This document shows, piece by piece, positions 1-9,446 of a stretch of 64,000 bases of DNA (within the stretch, counting starts at the first letter, position 1; the number at the start of each line of letters is the position of its first letter). The stretch is taken from NCBI RefSeq assembly GCF_002939705.1, contig NZ_MDCB01000013.1:1-64000 (forward strand), written 5' to 3'. The translations under genes were made by a program, and so were the position numbers. The notes below the pieces were generated by a model. It was not told the origin of the DNA. It saw nothing but the letters and a program-made list of their open reading frames with translations, and ran no database searches. Origin of the DNA: Xanthomonas albilineans. GTDB taxonomy: Bacteria; Pseudomonadota; Gammaproteobacteria; Xanthomonadales; Xanthomonadaceae.

Positions 1-3000
1 CCATCAGGTGCCGGTAACGCCTTACGATCCAGCTTGCCATTCGGGGTCAGTGGCAGGCGATCCAACCGCACATAAGCGGCTGGGACCATGTAATCCGGCA
101 ACACATCCGTTAGCCAGCTGCGTAAAGTTTCTGCGCCCAGATGCTCGGAGGTCACGCCCTCGACACCGACCCAATACGCGACCAGCCGCTTGTCGGCTAC
201 TACCGCATCATCGAGCGCCACCACCACGCACTCGCGCACATCCGCATGCGCGCTCAGCCGTGCCTCGATCTCGCCCAATTCGATGCGGAATCCACTGATC
301 TTGACCTGGTGATCGTTGCGTCCGACAAACTCGATCGTGCCGTCGGCACGCCAGCACCCCAGATCGCCAGTGCGGTACATCCGTGCCGTCGGATCGTCGC
401 TGAACGGATCGGTGAGGAAGCGCTCGGCGGTCAAGTCATCGCGATTGAGATACCCACGCCCCACGCCATCGCCACCGATATACAGCTCGCCCACCACCCC
501 GATCGGAACCGGCGCACTGTTTATATCCAGGATATAAATACGCGTATTGGCGAGAGGCTGTCCGATAGTGACAGCCGAATCGCATTCGGCATCTTGCGTC
601 AGATGTTCTGCAGTACAAGAAACCGTGGTCTCTGTCGGTCCATAGGTATTAACAACTTCTATGTTGTGAGGCCTTAATGCATGCCATTCCCTTAGCTTCT
701 GCGGAGATATGGCATCTCCAGTGACATTCAGAAGTCGCACGCCTTGCAGTTGTACACGTGCCAGTTCCGGCGATTGCTTCCATGTGCCGACAAGGCTATG
801 CCAATGCGCCATCGTCAAATGCACCACCGTCACCCGTGGGGACGAAGATATCTCTCCGCATCCATGATCCACAGCGCCGAATATCGTTGGTGCAAGAACA
901 AGTGCAGCCCCGCCAAGCAAGGCAGGGAAGATTTCTTCCACCGAAAGATCGAAGCTGATCGAATTTTGTTGCAAGACGAGATCGGATTGCGTCACCCCGA
1001 ACAACGTCACCGCATCCAACGCGTAGTTGCACAGATTCCTGTGCTCGATCATGACACCCTTCGGCGCGCCGGTCGATCCGGATGTATAGATCACATACGC
1101 CAAATGGCGTGCGGTCAGGCCATTGGCATGACGGTCGGGATTACTGTCAGGCAGATGCTCCCAGCGCGTGCCGTCTACTTGCAGATCGACGATCACAGTA
1201 GAATTACCACTGCCCTCGACAAGGTGCCGGCTGGCGGTATCCGTCAGCACCGTCAACGCGCCGCAATCGGCACGCATGTAGGCCAGCCGCTCCGGCGGAT
1301 AAGCAGGATCCAGCGGCACATACGCACCACCGGCTTTCAGCACGGCAAGTAACGCCACCACCATCTCCACGCTGCGCTGCACGCAGATCGCCACCCGCTC
1401 GTCCGGGCGCACACCCAACTCGCGCAGGTAATGCGCCAGGCGATTGGCACGTGCGTTCAACTCGCCATACGTCAGCGACGCCTCGCCCTGCACCACCGCG
1501 ATCGCCGTGGGATCGCGCGCCACCTGCGCCTCGAACAACTCGTGCACACACGCATCGCGCGGATAATCCGCCGCTGTCGCATTCCATTGAATCAATACCT
1601 GATGGCGCTCGGCCTCACCCAGGATTGGTAGACGGTCCACCGCCCGATCGTCAGCGTCTTCGGCCACCATCGCCGCCAACAAATGCTGCCAATGACCTAT
1701 CCATCGCTCCAGCGTCGCATGCTCGAACAACGCGGTGGCATAGGTCAGACTGCCGACGATCCCATCCTTGCTTTCTTCCAAGGACAGCGATAGATCGAAC
1801 TGCACGCTCGTCTGCGCCGCACCCAGACCACTGGCATCGAGTTCGCCAAGATTCAACACACCCTGCGGTGTGTTCTGCCAGGCGAACATCACCTGGAACA
1901 ACGGTGCATGCGCCAGGCTGCGCGGCGGCTGCACTAATTCCACCACCTGCTCGAACGGGATGTCCTGATGCGTCTGTGCTTGCAGCGCACGCTCCTTCAC
2001 CGACGCCAGTAACTGCGCCAACGTCGGCGAGCCGGACAACTCCACCCGCAACGCCAGTGTATTGACAAAGAAGCCGATCAGCCCCTCGGTCTCCGAGCGA
2101 CCACGATTGGCCACCGGACTGCCGATCACCACATCGTCCTGTCCAGACAAGCGCGATAGCAGCATCGCGCAACTGGCGAGTAAGGTCATATACATCGTCA
2201 GCCCGTGCCGCTGGCTGAGTTCCTTCAGCGCCTGCGCCTGCTGCGGACCGACGACCACTTCCAGCGCTGCGCCGGCATGGTCTTGCCGGGCAGGTCGCGG
2301 ACGATCCGTTGGCAACTCCAGCAACACCGGCGCACCGGACAGCGTTTCGCGCCAGTAAGTCGCCTGTTGCTGCAATACTTCGCCCACCAACCATTGCCGC
2401 TGCCAACTCGCATAATCGGCATATTGGATCGGCAACGGCGGTAAAGGATCGGCTTCACCACGTGCAAACGCTCGATACAGCGCGCTCAACTCGTTGGTCA
2501 AAATCCCCATCGACCACCCGTCCGAGACGATGTGGTGCATGGTCACGAAGAGGACGTGTTCGTCGTGGGCGAGCTGTACCAACACGCCACGGATCAGCGG
2601 GCCGCGATCCAGCGCGAAGGGTGTCTGCGCTTCCTCGGCCAACAGCCGCTCCAGCACCGCCTCATGCTCGGGCACCTCCCGCAGATCGTGAGCGATCAAA
2701 TGGAAGCCACTATCCTCAGCAGCGACCTGCTGCAATGCTTGCCCATCGATCAAGGCGAAGGTCGTACGCAGCGATGCATGCCGCGCCACGATGCGATCCA
2801 GCGCACGTTGCAGCGCATGCCTCTCCAGTGGCCCGCGCAAACGCAGGCCACCGCTGATGTGATATGCCTGACTGACACCCTCGAACTGCGACAGGAACCA
2901 GAGCCGTTGCTGTGCAAACGACAGCACGCGCGGTGCATCTGGTGCCAGCGGCATGATCGGCGACAAGATCGCGCCGGAGGAAGACGCCACACAAGCGGCA

Positions 3001-6000
3001 AGCTGCTGGAGCGTGGCATGGGCGAACAACTCGGCCACGCCGATCTCGGCACCCAAGTCCTGACGCAAGCGCGACGCGACCCGCACCACCAGCAACGAAT
3101 GCCCGCCGAGAGCGAAGAAGTTGTCGTGCCGCCCGATCGTCTCCAGACCCAACAGGTCGCGCCAGATCACCGCAATGGCTTGTTCGATTTCACCCTGCGG
3201 TGCTTCATACGCATGCGCCGCATAAGCCACACCATCCGGTGCCGGCAATGCCTTGCGATCCAGCTTGCCGTTGGCGGTCAACGGCAGCTTGTCCAGTTGC
3301 ACATAGGCCGCCGGCACCATGTAGTCCGGTAGCACATCCGATAGCCAACTGCGCAATCTCTGTGCATCTACATCCTCGGCACCAACCCAGTACGCTACCA
3401 ACCGCTTGTCGCTGCCTGCCGCCGCATCCAGCGGCACCACCACGCACTCGCGCACATCTGCATGCGCACTCAGACGCGCTTCGATCTCGCCTAACTCGAT
3501 GCGGAAACCGCGGATCTTGACCTGGTGATCGTTGCGGCCCACAAACTCGATCGTGCCATCGGCACGCCAGCGACCCAGATCGCCACTACGGTACATCCGC
3601 GCCGTCGGATCGGTACTGAATGGATCGATGAGGAAGCGTTCTGTGGTCAAGTCGTCGCGATTGAGATACCCACGCCCCACGCCATCACCGCCGATATACA
3701 ACTCGCCCACCACTCCAATCGAAACTGGTGCACCGTGTGCATCGAGGATATAGATGCGCACATTAGCAATCGGACGACCGATCGGTGGTGCTCCCGTCGC
3801 ATTCGCATCACATTCATGCACACTGACACAGACCGTCGTCTCCGTGGGCCCATATGCATTGATCAAACGTCTTCCTTCACCCCAACGTTTCACCATCGCA
3901 GCAGGCAGTGCCTCACCTGCAACGACAACCGTTTGCAAAGAGACCAGCTCTTCAACATTTGACACCGTAGGCAACACTATTGGTGGCAACGTCGCGTTGG
4001 TGATTTCCTTCTTCTTGATTATTTCAAAAAAATCATCTCCCGCCAGAATTTCATTATTGAATGGGATAAATAATGCCCCCCCCCAGCAGATCGCCATCAT
4101 AATTTCGAACGTACAGGCATCGAAACTGAAAGAGGCAAACTGCAAGATACGGCTATTGGAATTTAAGAATAATATTTTCTTCTGAGCGCAAGCCATGTTG
4201 ACCAAGCCGCGATGCTCGTTCATAGCACCCTTGGGCGCACCGGTCGATCCGGACGTGTAGATCACATACGCCAAATGGCGTGCGGTCAGGCCATTGGCAT
4301 GACGGTCGGGATTGCTGTCCGGTAGGTGCTCCCAGGGCTCGCCGTCGGCTTGCAGGTCCACGATCACTGCCGTAGCGGCACTGTCCTCGACTAGGTGGCG
4401 GCTGGCGGCATCCGTCAGCACCGCCACCGCGCCGCAATCGGATTGCATATAGGCCAGCCGCTCCCGCGGATAGGCCGGGTCCAGCGGAACATAAGCACCA
4501 CCGGCCTTGAGCACCGCCAGCACCGCCACCACCATCTCCACACTACGCTGCACGCAGATCGCCACGCGATCGTCCGGGCACACGCCCAATTCGCGCAGGT
4601 AATGCGCCAGACGGTTGGCCCTCGCATTCAACTCGCCGTATGTCAGCGACACCTCGCCCTGCACCACCGCGATGGCCGATGGATCACGCGCCACCTGCCT
4701 CTCGAACAACTCATGTATACACGCATCGCGCGGGTAATCCTCTGCGGTTGCATTCCACTGCGTCAGCACCTGATAGCGCTCGACCTCGTCCAGCAATGGC
4801 AAACGATCCACCGCCTGATCTTCGGCGCCCTCGGCCAACATCGCCGCCAACAGATGGCGCCAATGTCCCATCCACCGCTCTAGAGTCGAATGCTCGAATA
4901 GCGCTGTGGCATAGGTCAGACTGCCGACAATCCCCTCTTCGCTCTCCGCCAAAGACAACGACAAGTCGAACTGCGCGCTCGTCTGTGCGACGCCAACTTC
5001 ACTGGTCTCTATCTCGCCAAGATCCAACTCACCATGTGGTGTGTTTTGCCACGCCAACATCACTTGGAACAACGGTGCATGCGCCAGGCTGCGCGGCGGT
5101 TGTAATAGCTCCACCACCTGCTCGAACGGGATGTCCTGATGCGCCTGCGCCTGCAGCGCACGCGCCTTCACCGATGCCAGCAGTTGCGCCAGCGTCGGCG
5201 AGCCAGACAACTCCACGCGCAATGCCAGCGTGTTGACGAAGAAGCCGATCAGCCCTTCGGTCTCGGAGCGACCACGATTGGCCACTGGACTGCCGATGAC
5301 CACATCCTCCTGCCCGGAAAGCCGCGATAGCAGCAACGCCCAACTCGCGATTAACGTCATGTACAACGTCAGCCCATGCCGCTGGCTCAGCGCCTTTAGC
5401 GCCTGTGCCTGCTGCGGACCGACGACCACCTCCAGCGTCGCGCCGGCATGGTCCTGACGGGCTGGACGCGGACGATCCGTCGGCAGTTCCAGCAGCACCG
5501 GCGCACCGGACAGCGTCTCGCGCCAGTAACTGGCCTGCTGATCCAACACCTCGCCCGCCAGCCATTGCCGCTGCCAGCTCGCATAATCGGCATATTGGAT
5601 CGGCAATGGCGTTAGCGGATCGGCCTCGCCACGTGCAAATGCCCGATACAGCACGCTCAGTTCGTCGATCAAAATCCCCAAGGACCACCCGTCCGAGACG
5701 ATGTGGTGCATTGTCACGAACAGCACGGACTCGTCATCGGCAAGCTGCACCAGCCGGCCACGGATCAGCGGGCCGCGCTCCAGAGCAAATGGTGCTTTCG
5801 CCTCATCGGCCAATAAACGCTCCAGCGCGTCCTCGCGCTCAACCAACTCGCCTAGATCGTGAACGATCAACTGGAAGCCGCTGTCCTCGGCGGCGATTTG
5901 CTGCAGCGCCTGCCCATCGACCAGCCCAAAGGTCGTGCGCAGCGATGCGTGCCGCGCCACGATGCGATCCAGTGCACGTTGCAACGCCTGGGTGTCCAGC

Positions 6001-9000
6001 GCCCCACGCAAACGCAGGCCGCCGCTGATGTGATACGCCTGGCTGACGCCTTCGAATTGCGACAGAAACCAGAGCCGCTGCTGCGCAAACGACAGCACGC
6101 GCGACGCATCCTGCTCCAGTGGTACGATCGGTGGCAAGACCGCGCTAGAGGAAGACGCCACACGCGCGGCAAGCTGCTGGAGCGTCGCATGCGCAAATAG
6201 GTCGGCCACGCCGATCTCGATATCCAACTGCTGACGCAAGCGCGAAGCGACCCGTACCGTCAGCAACGAGTGACCGCCGAGAGCGAAGAAATTATCGTGC
6301 CGCCCGATGTTCTCTAGACCAAGCAGATCGCTCCAAATCGTGGCAATCGTTTGTTCGATGTTGCCCTGCGGCGCTTCATACGCATGCGCTGCATAAGCCG
6401 ACCCATCCGGTGCTGGCAATGCCTTGCGATCCAGCTTACCGTTCGGGGTCAGTGGCAGGCGATCCAACCGCACATAGGCGGCTGGGACCATGTAATCCGG
6501 TAGCACATCCGATAGCCAGCTGCGCAAAGTTTCTGCGCCCAGATGTTCGGACGTCACCTCCTCGGCACCGACCCAGTACGCCACCAGCCGTTTGCCCGTG
6601 CCTGTCGCATCCTCCAGCGCCACCACCACACACTCGCGCACATCCGCATGCGCGCTCAGCCGTGCCTCGATCTCGCCCAACTCGATGCGGAATCCACGGA
6701 TCTTGACCTGGTGATCGTTGCGTCCGACAAACTCGATCGTACCGTCGGCACGCCAGCGCCCCAGATCACCAGTGCGGTACATCCGCGCAGCCGGATCGGC
6801 ACTGAATGGATCGGTGAGGAAGCGCTCGGCGGTCAAGTCGTCACGATTGAGATACCCACGCCCCACTCCATCGCCGCCGATATACAACTCGCCCACTACC
6901 CCGACCGGAACTGGCGCATCGTGTGCATCCAGGATGTAGATGCGCGTATTGGCGATAGGACGACCGATTGGCATCGTCTCCGATGCAAAGAGATCTTTGA
7001 TAACACCATCGACAGCAACGTCCGTGATTTCAGCGGGCCCATAACTATTTACAAATACATACTTTTCATTACCTGAAATCCATGCCGAAAGGCGATCTCC
7101 TTTTATCGACTCTCCACCAAGTACAATATAGCGCAACTGATCAAGCAGAATTTCCTTATTTCCAGACCCGCATTCATCAAAAACTCCATACAACTGACTT
7201 GGCGCACAATTGATCAACGCGGCGCCACTCGACTCAAGAAGACTCAAAATACTTGACCCCACCATTACAACTGCCGGCGCCAATACGACAGTAGAACCAA
7301 CAAATAATGGAGAAAAAATATTCTTAAGCGTCAGGTCAAAAGAAAAAGAAGAAACAACCAATACCTTCTCGCCCTGCCTTAAATAGCCAAGAGCGTAGTG
7401 ATGGTATAAATTGACACAACCCCGGTGCTCGATCATCACGCCTTTGGGCGCACCGGTCGATCCGGACGTATAGATCACATACGCCAGATGGCGCGTAGCC
7501 AAACCAATGGCATTGCGATCCGGATTGCTGTCCGGCAGTTGTGCCCAGCGCTCGGCGTCGACGTGCAGATCGACGATCACGGCCGAAGCAGCACTCTCCT
7601 CGATCAGGCTGCGGCTGGCGGTCTGCGTCAGCACCGCCACCGCACCACAATCGGCGAGCATGTAGGCCAGTCGCTCCGGCGGATAGGCCGGATCCAGCGG
7701 CACATACGCGCCACCGGCCTTCAACACCGCCAGCAACGCCACCACCATCTCCACACTACGCTGCACGCAGATCGCCACGCGATCGTCCGGGCACACGCCC
7801 AATTCGCGCAGGTAATGCGCCAGACGGTTGGCCCTCGCATTCAACTCGCCGTATGTCAGCGACACCTCGCCCTGCACCACCGCGATGGCCGATGGATCAC
7901 GCGCCACCTGCCTCTCGAACAACTCATGTACACACGCATCGCGCGGATAATCTTCCGCAGTTGCATTCCACTGCGTCAACACTTGATGGAGCTCGGCCTC
8001 AGACAGTAATGGCAGACGATCCACCACCTGATCTTCAGCGCCCTCGGCCACCATGGCTTCCAACAGATGACGCCAATGTCCCATCCACTGCTCCAGCGTC
8101 GAACGCTCGAAAAGCAATGGATCAAAATCCAGAATGAAACCTATCTTTCCTCCCCATTTGACCGCCTCTAATACAAGGTCAAGTGCTGCAGCACCAGCAA
8201 TCGGAGGATGGCAGAAGTGAACGAGATGCAAACCACCCCAATGCACAGGCGCAATTTCATCATCGCCGACCAAAATATTCAACGCATCGCCAAAGCCACG
8301 CGGATTCTGAAATACGAACATGGTCTGAAAAAATGGCGAACGACTTTCCTCTCGATGAGGATTAAGTCGTTCGACCAACTCGAAAAATGGAAAATCCTGA
8401 TTTTCCATCGCACGCCTAACGCGACTACGCACTCTGCGCAGCAACTCCCCGACGGTAAGATCAGGATCGAAATTAGCTTGCAAGACGACCTGATTAAAGA
8501 ATGCCCCGGTGACATCGGACCACTTCTTCCCTCTCCGAGCCGGCATCGGCGATCCGACATTGAAATCATCCTGACCCGTAATCCGACGCAACAAAATGAA
8601 ATAAGCCGCCAGCAAGACCACGTAGATCGAGGAATTACAGCGATCTGAAAAATTATTCAACTTCATGGACAACTCCATGTCCAAACCAAAGTAGATGGCA
8701 TCTCGGTGCTTCGCTGGAAACGCCGCCCGTGGCGTGCGTACCGGCAAATTCAAGGATGGAACCTCATCAGCAAGCAATTCCTTCCAATAAGAAAATTGCT
8801 TACTTCCGCCATCACCGTTAATCCAATCACGTTGCCAGCACACATAATCGAAGTAGCTCGGCTTCGATTCACTGCCACAGGAGACCACCGGGCGTAATGG
8901 CGCAGCGCCACCAATTCCCTCCAGAATAACGCCCAATTCTTCGATCAAACGCCAAAGCGACCAACCATCCACCACAAGATGATTGAATGTCAAAACAATA

Positions 9001-9446
9001 ACGCTTTCTTGCGCATTGACCCGATAAATCCCGACTCTAAATAACGGAGCAACTGTGAGATCGAAAGGCCGAACGCTATCTTCCTTGACCATACTATCAA
9101 GATCCGCGGATTTTACCCCATATACATCAACCACTTGAAGTTGCAACCGCGCAAAACGCTCGCTTCTTTGTTCCGGCTCTTTGCCCACATCACGAAAGCG
9201 AGTGCGCAACATCGCATGACGCTTCATTAGCTCTGCAATCGCCTTATCCAATAAGTCAAGATCAACTGCACCAAGAAGACGTGCGAAAAAGCTAATGTTG
9301 TAATTCCCCTGCAACTCCGGCTGCAATTTGTACAAAAACCATAAATTGCGCTGATTTGCGGACAATGGGAACCAGGCATCATCATTCACACTAGCGAAAG
9401 CGTTTTGACCATCAACTTTCGGAACCATTACTTCAAAATTTTCCAC
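1..9446 (-). CDS. Non-ribosomal peptide synthetase, first three modules (C-A-PCP-C-A-PCP-C-A...), 3' end outside window
   Basis: One minus-strand frame stays in register from 9446 to the left edge (at least 3,148 residues). Domains in order: C1 (about residues 10-440), A1 (460-1000), PCP1 with LGGHSLL (carrier Ser near 1060), C2 (1110-1540), A2 (1560-2060), PCP2 (Ser near 2117), C3 (2165-2590), A3 (2610-end; NGKLDRKA sits at the window edge, so PCP3 lies outside). A3-core motifs read YTSGSTGAPKG. By the GrsA alignment I read specificity codes as D-L-K-N-I-L-S-D-V for A1 (not recognised), D-A-F-T-V-A-A-V-C for A2 (aromatic, Phe/Tyr/Trp-like) and D-L-E-H-N-T-T-V-S for A3 (recalled as the 2,4-diaminobutyrate code of Pseudomonas lipopeptides). 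No epimerase or thioesterase is visible. C1 has NHLVVDG instead of HHxxxDG; the catalytic second His is kept. The GTG at 9446 follows GAGGG; an in-frame ATG at 9428 is the alternative. The product is unknown. Confidence 0.93.
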   Translation of the reverse strand, partial: MENFEVMVPKVDGQNAFASVNDDAWFPLSANQRNLWFLYKLQPELQGNYNISFFARLLGAVDLDLLDKAIAELMKRHAMLRTRFRDVGKEPEQRSERFARLQLQVVDVYGVKSADLDSMVKEDSVRPFDLTVAPLFRVGIYRVNAQESVIVLTFNHLVVDGWSLWRLIEELGVILEGIGGAAPLRPVVSCGSESKPSYFDYVCWQRDWINGDGGSKQFSYWKELLADEVPSLNLPVRTPRAAFPAKHRDAIYFGLDMELSMKLNNFSDRCNSSIYVVLLAAYFILLRRITGQDDFNVGSPMPARRGKKWSDVTGAFFNQVVLQANFDPDLTVGELLRRVRSRVRRAMENQDFPFFELVERLNPHREESRSPFFQTMFVFQNPRGFGDALNILVGDDEIAPVHWGGLHLVHFCHPPIAGAAALDLVLEAVKWGGKIGFILDFDPLLFERSTLEQWMGHWRHLLEAMVAEGAEDQVVDRLPLLSEAELHQVLTQWNATAEDYPRDACVHELFERQVARDPSAIAVVQGEVSLTYGELNARANRLAHYLRELGVCPDDRVAICVQRSVEMVVALLAVLKAGGAYVPLDPAYPPERLAYMLADCGAVAVLTQTASRSLIEESAASAVIVDLHVDAERWAQLPDSNPDRNAIGLATRHLAYVIYTSGSTGAPKGVMIEHRGCVNLYHHYALGYLRQGEKVLVVSSFSFDLTLKNIFSPLFVGSTVVLAPAVVMVGSSILSLLESSGAALINCAPSQLYGVFDECGSGNKEILLDQLRYIVLGGESIKGDRLSAWISGNEKYVFVNSYGPAEITDVAVDGVIKDLFASETMPIGRPIANTRIYILDAHDAPVPVGVVGELYIGGDGVGRGYLNRDDLTAERFLTDPFSADPAARMYRTGDLGRWRADGTIEFVGRNDHQVKIRGFRIELGEIEARLSAHADVRECVVVALEDATGTGKRLVAYWVGAEEVTSEHLGAETLRSWLSDVLPDYMVPAAYVRLDRLPLTPNGKLDRKALPAPDGSAYAAHAYEAPQGNIEQTIATIWSDLLGLENIGRHDNFFALGGHSLLTVRVASRLRQQLDIEIGVADLFAHATLQQLAARVASSSSAVLPPIVPLEQDASRVLSFAQQRLWFLSQFEGVSQAYHISGGLRLRGALDTQALQRALDRIVARHASLRTTFGLVDGQALQQIAAEDSGFQLIVHDLGELVEREDALERLLADEAKAPFALERGPLIRGRLVQLADDESVLFVTMHHIVSDGWSLGILIDELSVLYRAFARGEADPLTPLPIQYADYASWQRQWLAGEVLDQQASYWRETLSGAPVLLELPTDRPRPARQDHAGATLEVVVGPQQAQALKALSQRHGLTLYMTLIASWALLLSRLSGQEDVVIGSPVANRGRSETEGLIGFFVNTLALRVELSGSPTLAQLLASVKARALQAQAHQDIPFEQVVELLQPPRSLAHAPLFQVMLAWQNTPHGELDLGEIETSEVGVAQTSAQFDLSLSLAESEEGIVGSLTYATALFEHSTLERWMGHWRHLLAAMLAEGAEDQAVDRLPLLDEVERYQVLTQWNATAEDYPRDACIHELFERQVARDPSAIAVVQGEVSLTYGELNARANRLAHYLRELGVCPDDRVAICVQRSVEMVVAVLAVLKAGGAYVPLDPAYPRERLAYMQSDCGAVAVLTDAASRHLVEDSAATAVIVDLQADGEPWEHLPDSNPDRHANGLTARHLAYVIYTSGSTGAPKGAMNEHRGLVNMACAQKKILFLNSNSRILQFASFSFDACTFEIMMAICWGGALFIPFNNEILAGDDFFEIIKKKEITNATLPPIVLPTVSNVEELVSLQTVVVAGEALPAAMVKRWGEGRRLINAYGPTETTVCVSVHECDANATGAPPIGRPIANVRIYILDAHGAPVSIGVVGELYIGGDGVGRGYLNRDDLTTERFLIDPFSTDPTARMYRSGDLGRWRADGTIEFVGRNDHQVKIRGFRIELGEIEARLSAHADVRECVVVPLDAAAGSDKRLVAYWVGAEDVDAQRLRSWLSDVLPDYMVPAAYVQLDKLPLTANGKLDRKALPAPDGVAYAAHAYEAPQGEIEQAIAVIWRDLLGLETIGRHDNFFALGGHSLLVVRVASRLRQDLGAEIGVAELFAHATLQQLAACVASSSGAILSPIMPLAPDAPRVLSFAQQRLWFLSQFEGVSQAYHISGGLRLRGPLERHALQRALDRIVARHASLRTTFALIDGQALQQVAAEDSGFHLIAHDLREVPEHEAVLERLLAEEAQTPFALDRGPLIRGVLVQLAHDEHVLFVTMHHIVSDGWSMGILTNELSALYRAFARGEADPLPPLPIQYADYASWQRQWLVGEVLQQQATYWRETLSGAPVLLELPTDRPRPARQDHAGAALEVVVGPQQAQALKELSQRHGLTMYMTLLASCAMLLSRLSGQDDVVIGSPVANRGRSETEGLIGFFVNTLALRVELSGSPTLAQLLASVKERALQAQTHQDIPFEQVVELVQPPRSLAHAPLFQVMFAWQNTPQGVLNLGELDASGLGAAQTSVQFDLSLSLEESKDGIVGSLTYATALFEHATLERWIGHWQHLLAAMVAEDADDRAVDRLPILGEAERHQVLIQWNATAADYPRDACVHELFEAQVARDPTAIAVVQGEASLTYGELNARANRLAHYLRELGVRPDERVAICVQRSVEMVVALLAVLKAGGAYVPLDPAYPPERLAYMRADCGALTVLTDTASRHLVEGSGNSTVIVDLQVDGTRWEHLPDSNPDRHANGLTARHLAYVIYTSGSTGAPKGVMIEHRNLCNYALDAVTLFGVTQSDLVLQQNSISFDLSVEEIFPALLGGAALVLAPTIFGAVDHGCGEISSSPRVTVVHLTMAHWHSLVGTWKQSPELARVQLQGVRLLNVTGDAISPQKLREWHALRPHNIEVVNTYGPTETTVSCTAEHLTQDAECDSAVTIGQPLANTRIYILDINSAPVPIGVVGELYIGGDGVGRGYLNRDDLTAERFLTDPFSDDPTARMYRTGDLGCWRADGTIEFVGRNDHQVKISGFRIELGEIEARLSAHADVRECVVVALDDAVVADKRLVAYWVGVEGVTSEHLGAETLRSWLTDVLPDYMVPAAYVRLDRLPLTPNGKLDRKALPAPD
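4524..4717. repeat. Perfect 194-bp direct repeat, copy in NRPS module 2
   Basis: This segment, near the start of the A2 domain, is base-for-base identical to 7737-7930 in module 1. The match ends with a single mismatch at 4718. Surrounding DNA of the two modules is similar but not identical, so the block looks like a recent duplication or gene conversion between modules. Confidence 0.93.
7737..7930. repeat. Perfect 194-bp direct repeat, copy in NRPS module 1
   Basis: This is the partner of 4524-4717 and lies at the equivalent place in the A1 domain, just upstream of the specificity core. Identity with no mismatch over 194 bp is far above the divergence seen elsewhere between these modules. 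Confidence 0.93.

Noticed and set aside
141-1352. Plus-strand ORFs of 178 and 202 codons in the first 1.4 kb
   Set aside because: They are antisense to the third NRPS adenylation domain, whose motifs are clear on the minus strand.
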